Positions 18,253 to 26,974 are shown, numbered from the stretch's first letter. The stretch: DNA of 45,103 bases from Alphaproteobacteria bacterium (GCA_021323455.1 JAJONN010000022.1:1-45103); one strand, 5' to 3'. Made by a program: numbers and translations. The notes: generated by a model from the letters alone, not told the origin.

Positions 18253-19350
18253 TTAATCTGGCAACCATTTGTCAAACCTCTCATCCCACCCAGCCGTAGC
18301 TTCATTCAGTGATAATGTAGCATCATGCGGCAAAGAAGCCTCAATATCTTCTGGTGTTATTGGTTCATGTTCATGATTGTGCCCAAGTATCGTAATTGAC
18401 TGAATATGAGGCAGCATTCTAAGAATTTGTTTGAATTCTGTAGAACTGATGTGTTGTACGTAAGGAAACTGAATAATTCTCAAATTTTCCATCATACATG
18501 TAGGCATGAAGCCTACGTCACCGCCACGAACCAGGAATTCTTCAAGCTTTGACATACGAGAAATATCCGATAAATTACTAAATTCAGGCTCAATTATGGA
18601 ATAATTAAAAGTAAGGGTACGGATGCTATCCATCCCAATAATGTGTTGCACACCATCATCTGTAATTCCTAGATCTGAGATATCAAGACATTCAACTGTA
18701 CCCAATTTACGGATGGCTTCCATTAAGATGTCTGGGTTAGCAACTTCTGGTAGGTTCTCCAACATAACTGTTTTGAGGTTCACAAGCTTGGCTAAGAAGT
18801 TATAAGCAATTTCCCCCGTGATGCCTGGTAGATCCACCAACATAAGGGTTTGGAGATTAGGTAGGCTCTCCAGCCCTGTAAGGGAAATATCCGTCACGTG
18901 TTCAAGGTTCACCAACATAAGGGTTTGGAGGTTAGGTAGGCTCCTCAGCCCTGTAAAGGAAATATCCGTCAAATCTGATAAGGTCTGCAAATCAAGGCTT
19001 TGGAGATGGGTCATGTGGTCAAGATATTTAATTAATCTACACTTTACGTTAACGAGGGTAAGATCATGGATATATTTACGCGACGGCATTTCGATATCCC
19101 TTAAATTTCTACATAGACTGTGAAATTTTGAAACACCTCCAAAGGGTAAGAACTTAATAATTGAGCCATATATTGCAGCAGGCAAATTTGAAAAATGTGA
19201 CACAGGTCTTTGCTGCAGCCTTTGGATTTTCCGTGGCCTTTCTAAGCCATCTTCTTCCTGATTAGCAGAAAATGCACTTGGTACCATCAATAAATTGTAC
19301 ATTACTGCAATAATAAATAATTTTGATTTCCCTAATATATTTATTTTCAT
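18253..19350 (-). CDS. Secreted F-box-like / leucine-rich-repeat protein, candidate host effector
   Basis: 365 residues with a signal peptide (hydrophobic core ~10-26, cleavage after SAFSA near 29). Residues ~52-95 resemble an F-box: a leading LPAAI, then IIKFLP, then LCRNLRDI, the LP…I…FL…C…R pattern of eukaryotic F-boxes. From ~110 come leucine-rich repeats of about 25 residues, such as LTDISFTGLRSLPNLQTLML, repeated almost exactly in the next unit. F-box/LRR proteins recruit targets to host SCF ubiquitin ligases; that role here is inferred. Export through Sec would need a further step to reach host cytoplasm. An AGGAAGGA site precedes the start. A plain LRR surface protein is the alternative. 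Confidence 0.7.
   Translation of the reverse strand: MKINILGKSKLFIIAVMYNLLMVPSAFSANQEEDGLERPRKIQRLQQRPVSHFSNLPAAIYGSIIKFLPFGGVSKFHSLCRNLRDIEMPSRKYIHDLTLVNVKCRLIKYLDHMTHLQSLDLQTLSDLTDISFTGLRSLPNLQTLMLVNLEHVTDISLTGLESLPNLQTLMLVDLPGITGEIAYNFLAKLVNLKTVMLENLPEVANPDILMEAIRKLGTVECLDISDLGITDDGVQHIIGMDSIRTLTFNYSIIEPEFSNLSDISRMSKLEEFLVRGGDVGFMPTCMMENLRIIQFPYVQHISSTEFKQILRMLPHIQSITILGHNHEHEPITPEDIEASLPHDATLSLNEATAGWDERFDKWLPD
18836..18985 (-). repeat. Tandem 75-bp repeat inside the LRR gene
   Basis: The block starting at 18836 recurs at 18911 with only a few differences over about 60 bases. The 75-bp period equals one 25-residue leucine-rich repeat, so this is a recent in-frame duplication of a repeat unit. 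Confidence 0.75.
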
Positions 19351-19786
19351 GATATGATCCTTCCTATTTTTTCAAGATTAAAAAATTTAAAAACATTTTT
19401 TCAAAATGAACTTTCACCTATTAAAGCACCTCCTCCCATTATAAAGAGATAGAATGCCGCACAGGCTAACTCATAAAACCAACAAAAGTAAAATTTTAAA
19501 TTAATAATTTAAAAAAATAATACTTTTAATTTCATGTTTTTAATATTTTCATATCTTAATATCTTTATATTCTCAAGATTTTTCTTATATTTATTTTAGG
19601 GTTCCTGTATAAAAATCTCTCGCCCTAAAATTTTAGGGTAACTTTTTAGGTTTTCTGGAATCAATCAAGAAGGAAGTCGAAAAATGAGGGTATCTGGGAA
19701 AATGGAAGAATATTAAATTCAATTTAAATTTATAAAGTTCTTACATGGCAGCCTTTTTTTAAATCTATAATTCGATGAAGCAAGGG
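19351..19786. other. AT-rich intergenic region with TTTTAGGG boxes and a 16-bp palindrome
   Basis: No gene seen. This gap upstream of the F-box/LRR gene is strongly AT-rich. It contains a perfect palindrome CCCTAAAATTTTAGGG (19623-19638), a further TTTTAGGG half-site near 19594-19601 and a TTTTTAGG near 19643-19650. They may be regulatory sites for the divergent secreted-protein gene, but spacing and binding factor are unknown. Confidence 0.4.
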
Positions 19787-20893
19787 TTATATCTCTGGCT
19801 TCAAGCTTACCCTCTCACCGAGCGGGAGCCGTCGCCTTGGGAGGCGGGCTTCCATCCAGCCGAGCTTTGACCAGCCCAAAATATTCAGAGGCAGATTATA
19901 GTGAGAGGCTTGTTTCAAAAGAAGATTTTTGAGGGCAGCGCGGTCAGGAGGAGAAAGGTCAAGCCCTATAAAATCCAGGATGATATTGCCGCCTAAATGC
20001 CGTCCTTTTAACTGTTGGACAATGAAGGGCGGCGGCTGTGACATCAATAACAATATTTCCACCGCTGGGCAAGTTGACGACATTCTGAAAAAGGGAGTCC
20101 CAGAAGTCTTCAAGGTCATAGGCTTCAAAAAGGGGCTGTTGATGCTTTTGTACATAAGGTAATAAATCAGGTCGATGGGTTTTGAGAAAATGCCGGACTT
20201 CTAGGAGGGCTTGGTCATTGTCCACAAGGATCCTGTTCCCGTCACAAGCTTCCAGGTCCCGCATCCACCGATGGGACGACGGCATAGCGTCATAAGGCGT
20301 CAAACAAGGGGCTTTGTTGGATAACGCTTCAACGCTGGAAAATTTTTGTCGCAAGGCCACTATTTCAGCCTGGATGTCATCGGGAGAAGCCTGTACCGCA
20401 GCTTCCCTTAAGGTGACAGGTTCATGAGGAGGCGTAAGCTTTTGAAGCCGATGCTGGGTGACCGGGTCTTGAATTTTTGACGACAGGGGGTGCTTTTCCT
20501 GAAAAGGGTGGTACAAGCAATAACGGCTCCCGAAGATAATTTTTCGTGTCAGGAGAGGGCCTTTATCTTGTGTCCCTTTATCTGGAATGGCTTCACGCCG
20601 GACTTGCACAAGAACCGCCTGCCCTTCGGCTAGTTTGGAAAAAGGATGCTCAAGAGGCAAAAGGCCCACCTGGTTTTCGGTGAGTTTAACAAAGGCATAG
20701 GTTGCTTCGGTACGGGTGACGCGCCCCCAATAAATTTGATCGAGGAAAGGAAAAGGAGAAATAGATGAAGGAGGCTCTTCAAGATCGATATCTATGATCT
20801 GGCCATTTTTGAGGTAACTATGATCTGGCCATTTTTGAGGTAAGCTGTGCGGCGTAAGGTATGATACTGGCTAACCAAAAGCGTTACGGGCAT
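19787..20893 (-). pseudogene. rng: Ribonuclease E/G family protein (rng), broken by a 26-bp duplication and an internal deletion
   Basis: RNase G trims 16S rRNA 5' ends and turns over mRNA. The start is the ATG at 20893, 12 bases after infA (LVSQYHTLRRTAYLKNGQII). A perfect 26-bp tandem duplication then shifts the frame into a stop at 20791-20817 context; removing one copy restores YLKNGQIIDIDLEEPP. The S1-like part follows (DQIYWGRVTR, FSKLAEGQAVLVQVRREA). Near 20026-20036 a second break joins NIVIDVTAA to FIVQQLKGRHLGGNIILDF in another frame, with about 30 codons missing; these normally hold the first catalytic Asp (IDVN). The C-terminus (WSKLGWMEARLPRRRLPL) is conserved. Short for the family even when repaired. 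Confidence 0.82.
20792..20843. repeat. Perfect 26-bp tandem duplication in rng
   Basis: Bases 20792-20817 are repeated exactly at 20818-20843. Because 26 is not a multiple of three, the extra copy shifts the rng frame; a single-copy sequence reads through. Confidence 0.9.
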
Positions 20894-20904
20894 TGAGGGC
20901 TGTT

Positions 20905-21123
20905 CTATTTTTGGCGGAACGTAATACGCCCTTTGGTGAGATCATAAGGGGTCATTTCAACCGTGACCTTGTCCCCAACCAGAACGCGGATCCGATTTTT
21001 ACGCATCTTGCCGGAGGTATGCGCCAAAATAACATGATCATTTTCCAGGCGGACCCGAAACATTGCATTTGGCAGAAGTTCGACGACAACGCCACTGAAC
21101 TCAATTAAATCTTCTTTCGCCAT
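20905..21123 (-). CDS. infA: Translation initiation factor IF-1
   Basis: 72 residues, the normal length, and intact. It is a single S1/OB-fold domain that binds the ribosomal A site during initiation. Diagnostic stretches are [52 protein letters not shown] and [14 protein letters not shown], the last typical of all IF-1. It lies between DUF2948 and the broken rng gene, the order known from other alphaproteobacteria, though maf, often found between infA and rng, is absent. Confidence 0.97.
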   Translation of the reverse strand: MAKEDLIEFSGVVVELLPNAMFRVRLENDHVILAHTSGKMRKNRIRVLVGDKVTVEMTPYDLTKGRITFRQK

Positions 21124-21166
21124 AGGGTTTTCACTCGCTCGTAAAAAATAATTATGCCTATTTCAC

Positions 21167-21264
21167 GTCATTGCGAGGCCGCGAGCGCGTAAGCGCGTGG
21201 CTGCCGTGGCAATCTCCTTGTTCTCATCCCATCGAGATTGCCGCGTCGCGCTCCTCGCAATGAC
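21167..21264. repeat. 98-bp palindromic repeat element (CATTGCGAGG family)
   Basis: Outer arms GTCATTGCGAGG and CCTCGCAATGAC (21167-21178 and 21253-21264) match perfectly over 12 bp. Inner arms GGCAATCTC and GAGATTGCC (21208-21216 and 21234-21242) match over 9 bp, and a small GC-rich hairpin lies near 21184-21197. The branched form resembles REP/RPE-like elements common in host-associated bacteria. It lies upstream of infA. Confidence 0.8.
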
Positions 21265-21321
21265 TTTGCTGATCGTTAAGGTGATTAACTGTTTACCACA
21301 TGCAGCCAATAGTTTCATTCT

Positions 21322-21801
21322 TTATTTTAGCAATCCTGCTCCTTGCAGGGCTTCGACATGCTGGTAAATATGGGTAGGCTTTTTACGTGTTGGCCAGGGG
21401 TGGTGCAAGTCCCCCAAATGGCAGTGAATCTTTTTCGTCTCAATACGGATTTCATGATTGCCCGAACAAATCAGGTGAACCGCATTAGGCTTTTTGGTTT
21501 GTAGGGTCAGGAGGTTTAAAACGCGAGACGTTCCTTTACGCTGAAATCCTCGATGATGAACTTTATCCACATTGCGAAAGCAAAGGCCGGCGTGGACGCG
21601 GTGATAAAGAGGTGCACCTTCATGGTCCAGAGGGGGGTGTTCCCAGCAGAATCGGTTGGCCAGCAGTGTAAACGTAGCGTTTTTAGGTTCATAAACCATA
21701 GAAACCAAAGGAAGTAAAGCATCCTGTAAGTGTGCCCCCAAGATCGTTAAATCCTCTGGATCATGGGCTAACAGCCGAAGGGGCACAAATTTTGATGACA
21801 T
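21322..21801 (-). CDS. DUF2948 family protein
   Basis: 159 residues, the family's usual length. Recognised by MSSKFVPLRLLAHDPEDLTILGAHLQDALL at the N-terminus, the strand with RFCWE, RVHAGLCFRNVDKV in the middle and ILNLLTL-like RVLNLLTLQ. Members occur almost only in alphaproteobacteria and usually sit between murA and other housekeeping genes, as here. Function is unknown. It starts 12 bases after the murA stop, so it is probably in the same operon. It looks intact. Confidence 0.82.
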   Translation of the reverse strand: MSSKFVPLRLLAHDPEDLTILGAHLQDALLPLVSMVYEPKNATFTLLANRFCWEHPPLDHEGAPLYHRVHAGLCFRNVDKVHHRGFQRKGTSRVLNLLTLQTKKPNAVHLICSGNHEIRIETKKIHCHLGDLHHPWPTRKKPTHIYQHVEALQGAGLLK

Positions 21802-21813
21802 GGGGACTCCTTA

Positions 21814-22976
21814 CTATACAGCGATACGTTCGATATGCGCTCCACATCTTCCTAATTTATCTTCCACCCGTTCGTAGCCGCGATCAAGATGATAAACACG
21901 ATTAATCACGGTTTCTCCCTCAGCGGCTAAGCCAGCCAAGACCAAACAAACGGATGCCCGTAAATCTGTCGCCATCACAGGCGCTCCGCGAAGAGAAGGA
22001 ACTCCCCGAACCAGGGCAGAAGCGCCATGAACGGTGATATTAGCTCCCATACGGCAGAGTTCTGGCACATGCATAAATCGATTTTCCCAAATCGTCTCCG
22101 TAACCAGGGAAGCTCCCCTGCAAATGGTCATGAGCGCCATCATTTGGGCTTGCAAGTCCGTGGCGAACCCGGGATAAGGTTCTGTCATGACATCAACGCC
22201 TTGGACTGCCCCTTCGGGTGTTTTGACCTCGAAGCCTTGCGCGGTGGGAATGAACATAATCCCGGCTCTTTGAAGTTGGGCAGAAGCGGTTGGAATTAAA
22301 TCGAGTGATGTATCCGTGAGGTGGATGGAGCCTTTTGTGATGGCGGCAGCCATGGCATACGTACCTGTTTCAATACGATCAGGAATAACCCGGTGCGTGG
22401 CCCCCTGGAGGCGTTTTGTTCCCTGGATGGTGATCGTGTCGGTACCCGCATCCCTGATGTCAGCTCCCATCGCGATCAGACAGTTGGCCAGGTCAACGAT
22501 TTCTGGCTCCCGAGCGGCGTTAATCAGGCGTGTTTCCCCTTGGGCGAGGCAGGCGGCCATCATGAGGTTTTCTGTTGCCGTAACCGAAATGATTGGCAGG
22601 GTAATGGTTGCTCCAACAAGGCCCTGGGGGGCTTTTGCCCGTATATAGCCATCGAGTAACTCAATCTCTGCCCCTAAATCGCGCAAGCCGCTTAAATGGA
22701 TATCAATCGGGCGCACACCGATGGCGTGGTGTTATGGATATTTTGCGCCTTAAGCGTTACAGTCTTGTTGGGTAAATCGGTAGTGAGGTAAACACCGTGC
22801 TGATCCAAGAGCATCAGCATTGAGGTAATATCGGCAAGATCCGGCATGTTGGTCAAGAGGAGCGGTTCATCTGTCAGTAAAGACGCCGCCATTAAAGGAA
22901 GCGCTGCATTTTTGGCGCCACTAATAGAAATTTCTCCTCTTAAGGGGATGCCCCCCTTAATTTTAATTTGATACAT
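21814..22976 (-). pseudogene. murA: UDP-N-acetylglucosamine 1-carboxyvinyltransferase, frameshifted by internal deletion
   Basis: MurA makes the first committed peptidoglycan precursor by adding enolpyruvate to UDP-GlcNAc. The N-terminal part (residues 1-83) has [27 protein letters not shown]. At about 22724-22730 the text jumps from IHNTTP to [14 protein letters not shown] in another frame. About 32 codons are missing: the DLVRKMRAS segment, the LGPLLAR helix and the PGGC loop with the catalytic cysteine (Cys115 in E. coli). The rest ([72 protein letters not shown]) is intact. An essential gene lost this way implies a second copy or an assembly error. Confidence 0.88.
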
Positions 22977-23021
22977 TTTTTGTCTTTTATCCTCTCAAGT
23001 ATTTGCTCGTGCAGGCGGGTA

Positions 23022-23657
23022 TTACAGGCGGGGTAAGGTGACGCCAACTTGTTTCATGTACTTGCCAAGGCGGTCTCGGTAAGAGACGTCACAAAGATGA
23101 TCCGCCTTTAAGAACAAGAATTGACAAGCCCCTTCATTGGCATAAATTTTTGCTGGAAGAGGCGTCGAGTTAGAAAACTCAAGGGTCACATGGCCTTCCC
23201 ACTCGGGTTCTAGGGGGGTCACATTGACGATAATACCGCATCGGGCATAGGTAGACTTGCCAAGGCAAATAACCAAAACATCCCGAGGGATGCGGAAGTA
23301 TTCAACGGTACGGGCAAGGGCAAAGCTGTTTGGCGGGATGATACAGACATCTGTTTTGCGGTCCACAAAGCTGTTGGGAGAAAAAGCCTTGGGGTCAACA
23401 ATAACGCTGTCCACATTTGTAAAAATCTTGAATTCATCAGCGACGCGCGCATCATATCCATAGGAAGAGACACCATAAGAAATAACGCGTTCGGGTTTGG
23501 AATCGAGTTGAGGCCCCCTCAAGGGCACAGGGCCATTGGCAACCGCGAGTGCTTCTTCGCTTGCGTCAACGGCACGAACCTGGTTATCCACAAAAGGGTC
23601 AATCATCTTGTGGTTGAGCGCCTGTTGGCGAATCCAGTGATCAGGTAATATGGGCAT
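23022..23657 (-). CDS. dcd: dCTP deaminase
   Basis: Deaminates dCTP to dUTP, feeding dTMP synthesis. Conserved signatures are [98 protein letters not shown] (read over ~105-165, with the catalytic Arg/Glu) and the terminal GVTLPRL. At 211 residues it is about 25 longer than alphaproteobacterial relatives. The extra residues (~29-53, [16 protein letters not shown] onward) sit between the N-terminal helix and the first conserved strand, with no frame change. The gene lies 45 bases upstream of murA in the same direction. Confidence 0.95.
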   Translation of the reverse strand: MPILPDHWIRQQALNHKMIDPFVDNQVRAVDASEEALAVANGPVPLRGPQLDSKPERVISYGVSSYGYDARVADEFKIFTNVDSVIVDPKAFSPNSFVDRKTDVCIIPPNSFALARTVEYFRIPRDVLVICLGKSTYARCGIIVNVTPLEPEWEGHVTLEFSNSTPLPAKIYANEGACQFLFLKADHLCDVSYRDRLGKYMKQVGVTLPRL

Positions 23658-23700
23658 GGATTAATGACTTTCTTAAATATATCCTTATATAAAACATATT

Positions 23701-23731
23701 ATTACGAGGAACACGAAGCACTTCTCGTAAT
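23701..23731. repeat. Short palindrome related to the CATTGCGAGG repeat
   Basis: Perfect 8-bp arms ATTACGAG (23701-23708) and CTCGTAAT (23724-23731). The text resembles a shrunken relative of the 98-bp element at 21167, with TTACGAG in place of TTGCGAG. Confidence 0.55.
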
Positions 23732-23860
23732 GACAGGGGCTGGAAAGCCGCAATAAAAGACAAAAATCTCAGTTTATAACCCAGGTTCGTATAACACCCC
23801 AGCCTGCCTCTTAGACTACACAATTTGAGAAAATTTTTGGAGGTGTTTTTCAAAAATACG

Positions 23861-24013
23861 TTACTCCGTTCGGTCTGCTTTTTGTTTTTGGCGTTCCTGG
23901 CTCTGGTATTTGCGTTTGCGCAAATTTTCCCGCAAGGCAGCGCTTAAGCGTTTCTGACGTTCTGTCTTGGCACCTTTGTTCTTGGGTGCAACCGCAGGCT
24001 GTTTCTCTGTCAT
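23861..24013 (-). CDS. Small basic alphaproteobacterial protein of unknown function
   Basis: A 50-residue frame starting at 24013 with AGAGGA upstream. The protein is very basic and probably helical: MTEKQPAVAPKNKGAKTERQ, then KRLSAALRENLRKRKYQSQE, ending RQKQKADRTE. Short proteins with an ALRENLRKRK-type segment occur in many alphaproteobacteria near murA; I recognise the pattern but know no function. It lies upstream of dcd and murA on the same strand, separated from dcd by about 200 bases that contain a palindrome. It may contact RNA or DNA, judged only by charge. Confidence 0.65.
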   Translation of the reverse strand: MTEKQPAVAPKNKGAKTERQKRLSAALRENLRKRKYQSQERQKQKADRTE

Positions 24014-24211
24014 CGACTTTTGTCCTCTTTATGAATATATCTAACATACCCCCTTTGCTCCTCTCAATTCATTTCTTTTTTTAATCGTTGACTTATCTTA
24101 CCTTTTCATTATCAGTCCAAAATGGATTAAAGGAAGAAGGCGGCCTGACGAGGTGATAAAATCATCTTGAATCCCGCCCACACCTATGCCATGGTTTCTT
24201 CGGTGTCGGTT

Positions 24212-24286
24212 GCCGCCGTGGCTCAGTGGTAGAGCACACCCTTGGTAAGGGTGGGGTCGAGAGTTCGATTCTCTCCGGCGGCACCA
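24212..24286 (+). tRNA. tRNA-Thr (anticodon GGT)
   Basis: 75 bases including an encoded CCA. The acceptor stem GCCGCCG pairs fully with CGGCGGC, with discriminator A. The D arm contains GCTCAGTGGTAGAGC, the anticodon stem CACCC/GGGTG encloses loop TTGGTAA, and the T arm holds the GTTCGATTC loop. The anticodon GGT reads ACC and ACU threonine codons. Confidence 0.96.
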
Positions 24287-24354
24287 GCTTCAGAGGTGTA
24301 ACCCTTCTTGGCGAATTCCCCTTCATGGTTTTTTGGAACTATGGTATAAAAATT

Positions 24355-24384
24355 CAGAAGCGCTTGGTTTAATGAGGGCTTCTG
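24355..24384 (+). other. Hairpin in the ftsK upstream region
   Basis: Perfect 7-bp arms CAGAAGC (24355-24361) and GCTTCTG (24378-24384) lie between tRNA-Thr and ftsK. No T-run follows, so it may shape the ftsK leader or the tRNA 3' trailer rather than end transcription. Confidence 0.3.
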
Positions 24385-24412
24385 GATCATTCTCTATTAA
24401 ACAAAGATCTTT

Positions 24413-26875
24413 ATGGCTCCCCATTCACGTACGCGCGGTAAGCATGCCTTTTTACCTTCTGGTATGTCGGCTTTTTTAAAGCGCCGCGCAGGTCAGCTTA
24501 TGGGCTTTCTCATGTTTTCTTTGGCCGTTGCCTTGGCTGCAGCCTTGGTAACCTATCATGCCTCAGATCCCTCCTGGAATTTTGCGATTGAAGGTCCTGT
24601 AAAGAATATATTGGCTTTTCCAGGCGCGGTGATCGCTGATATGATGCTGCAAACTTTCGGGGTGGCTGGTGGGCTTTGGGTTGTCGTCCTCCTAGGATGG
24701 GGCTTTCGATCCATGGCTTCTGTTCCTTTGCGGTGGGCGCTTTTCCGGGTGACTGCGGTAGTATTTTCCACTCTTTTAGCTGCAAGTGTCGCTGCGCAAT
24801 GGGCATTTCCCCAAACATGGCTTCTGCCTAACAGCCTGGGGGGAGCTTTGGGGGCTACTCTTTTACGCCAGGTCTATGAAATTGTTGGCGTGTCTCGGGT
24901 TTCTTTTTTTGGGGTCGGGATATTATTTTCATTCTTCTCTCTCCTTTTTCTGTTATTGGGCTTAGGCATATCTTTCCGGCAACTGGGTAAAGGGTTTTCG
25001 GGGATTGGGTCGTTTATAAAAGCAACCCTATCGCTCCTTTATCAAGGCGTGATGCGTCTTGTCTTTTGGACATCCAGAAAAATGACGCGGGATATAAACC
25101 GGGCCTTTTTATCAAAGCAAAAAGCAGATCCGTCCTTTTTTGAAGACAGGCAAGACCCTTCAGAGGATGAGGATGTGAACGCGCTAGCGATGAAATTTTC
25201 CGACTCCAATGAACCATTCCTTCAGGCTACCCCAGAAGACCGAGCAATATATGCGCCTGCTATAGGAGGAAAGGATCTTTCGGAAACGTTCTTGTTGGAA
25301 GAGGAAAATGCTGAGGAGGTCCCCTTCCCTGCGCCGAAGCGGGAAGCCTTAAAATCATCTTATTCTTTATCCGATTCGATTTCATGCGGAGCGGAAGACT
25401 ATGAATTGCCTTCTGTTGATTTGCTGGATGCGTCTTTACGCAAAACAGTCCAGGCAGTTGATCCGCGGTTGCTGGAAGAGTCGGCCTATCACCTTAAGAC
25501 GGTTCTGGAAGAGTTTGGCGTCCGGGGGGAGATTGTAATGGTGCGCCCTGGCCCTGTGGTGACACTTTATGAATTTAAACCCGCAGCGGGAATAAAGACG
25601 TCCCGCGTGATTGGGCTTGCAGATGATATTGCACGTTCCATGAGTGCTTTGTCTGCGCGTATTGCAGTCATTCCAGGACGAAACGTTATCGGGATTGAAT
25701 TACCCAACCCGACCCGTGAGACCGTTTATTTGCGTGAGCTTCTTCAATCAGACGTTTATGAGAAATCAACCAGCAACCTGGCGCTTATTTTAGGAAAAGA
25801 CATTGGAGGGCAACCTGTCATTGCGGACTTGACCCGGATGCCTCATCTTTTGGTGGCGGGAACGACGGGGTCTGGGAAATCTGTGGCTGTGAATACGATG
25901 ATTTTGTCGCTCCTGTTCCGCTTGCCCCCAGACCGCTGCAAGTTTATTATGATCGATCCAAAGATGCTGGAGCTATCTGTTTATGATGGTATTCCTCATT
26001 TGTTGTCTCCCGTTGTGACGGATCCAAAAAAAGCCATTGTTGCGTTGAAGTGGGCTGTCCGAGAGATGGAAAACCGCTATCGGGCGATGTCAAAACTGGG
26101 GGTCCGCAATATTGATGGATATAATGTACGCATTCGGGAAGCCCGCCAGTCGGGGGAGTTGCTTATCCGGCGTGTCCAAACAGGTTTTGACCCTGATTCA
26201 GGCAAACCCATCTTTGAAAACCAGCCCTTGGACCTTGAGTCTTTACCTTACATTGTGATTGTTGTTGATGAGATGGCAGACCTGATGATGGTTGCGGGTA
26301 AGGAAATTGAAGCAGCCGTTCAACGACTTGCCCAAATGGCGCGGGCGGCTGGAATCCATCTGATTATGGCAACCCAGCGCCCTTCTGTTGATGTCATCAC
26401 GGGAACCATAAAGGCCAACTTTCCGACACGGATTAGTTTCCAGGTCACATCGAAAATTGACAGTCGGACAATTTTAGGAGAACAAGGGGCCGAACAACTT
26501 TTAGGTCAGGGAGATATGCTTTACATGGCGGGTGGTGGGCGAATTACGCGCGTCCATGGTCCCTTCGTTCGAGATGATGAGGTTGAACGTATTGTGGCTT
26601 TCCTCAAAACCCAAGCCGAGCCTGTTTATGTAAACGGGGTTACGGACGATGAAGGGGAATTCTTAAATTTTGATGAAGATGGAAGTAAAGAAGGGGACAG
26701 CCTCTATAACCAGGCTGTTGACCTTGTCAGGCGCGAAGGGAAAGCTTCAACAAGCTTCATCCAACGCCATTTGCAAATCGGGTACAATAAGGCGGCAGGT
26801 ATCATTGAAATGATGGAAAAAAATGGTGTTGTTAGCCCGGCAAACCATGTGGGAAAACGCGAAGTTTTGGGGTAG
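24413..26875 (+). CDS. ftsK: DNA translocase FtsK
   Basis: A hexameric DNA pump at the division septum that clears chromosome termini and activates dimer resolution. 820 residues: four or five N-terminal membrane segments (~25-190), a short variable linker (~215-340, acidic), the alpha/beta motor (~345-745) with Walker A GTTGSGKS (~483-490), Walker B IVIVVDEMADLMM (~614-626), MATQRPSVDVITG and LGEQGAEQLLGQGDMLY, and a C-terminal gamma winged helix (~755-820, FIQRHLQIGYNKAAGIIEMME) that reads KOPS sites. The ATG at 24413 has only a weak upstream ribosome site. Intact and of normal length for the family. Confidence 0.95.
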   Translation: MAPHSRTRGKHAFLPSGMSAFLKRRAGQLMGFLMFSLAVALAAALVTYHASDPSWNFAIEGPVKNILAFPGAVIADMMLQTFGVAGGLWVVVLLGWGFRSMASVPLRWALFRVTAVVFSTLLAASVAAQWAFPQTWLLPNSLGGALGATLLRQVYEIVGVSRVSFFGVGILFSFFSLLFLLLGLGISFRQLGKGFSGIGSFIKATLSLLYQGVMRLVFWTSRKMTRDINRAFLSKQKADPSFFEDRQDPSEDEDVNALAMKFSDSNEPFLQATPEDRAIYAPAIGGKDLSETFLLEEENAEEVPFPAPKREALKSSYSLSDSISCGAEDYELPSVDLLDASLRKTVQAVDPRLLEESAYHLKTVLEEFGVRGEIVMVRPGPVVTLYEFKPAAGIKTSRVIGLADDIARSMSALSARIAVIPGRNVIGIELPNPTRETVYLRELLQSDVYEKSTSNLALILGKDIGGQPVIADLTRMPHLLVAGTTGSGKSVAVNTMILSLLFRLPPDRCKFIMIDPKMLELSVYDGIPHLLSPVVTDPKKAIVALKWAVREMENRYRAMSKLGVRNIDGYNVRIREARQSGELLIRRVQTGFDPDSGKPIFENQPLDLESLPYIVIVVDEMADLMMVAGKEIEAAVQRLAQMARAAGIHLIMATQRPSVDVITGTIKANFPTRISFQVTSKIDSRTILGEQGAEQLLGQGDMLYMAGGGRITRVHGPFVRDDEVERIVAFLKTQAEPVYVNGVTDDEGEFLNFDEDGSKEGDSLYNQAVDLVRREGKASTSFIQRHLQIGYNKAAGIIEMMEKNGVVSPANHVGKREVLG

Positions 26876-26974
26876 ATTTTCGTGGACACTTTTGAGGGTG
26901 CGCTTATTGCTTTATATTATAAGGCTTGTACTCAACTCAGTGGATGAATATTTTTTGAAAAAACTCGTTTTTTG

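Noticed and set aside
23641-23853. A 70-codon minus-strand open frame between dcd and the small basic protein
   Set aside because: It runs through the ATTACGAG palindrome and shows no domain or signal; it is most likely chance.
23850-24047. A 65-codon frame overlapping the small basic protein gene
   Set aside because: The 50-residue frame at 23861-24013 in a different phase has a proper ribosome site and a recognisable alphaproteobacterial pattern; the longer frame has neither.
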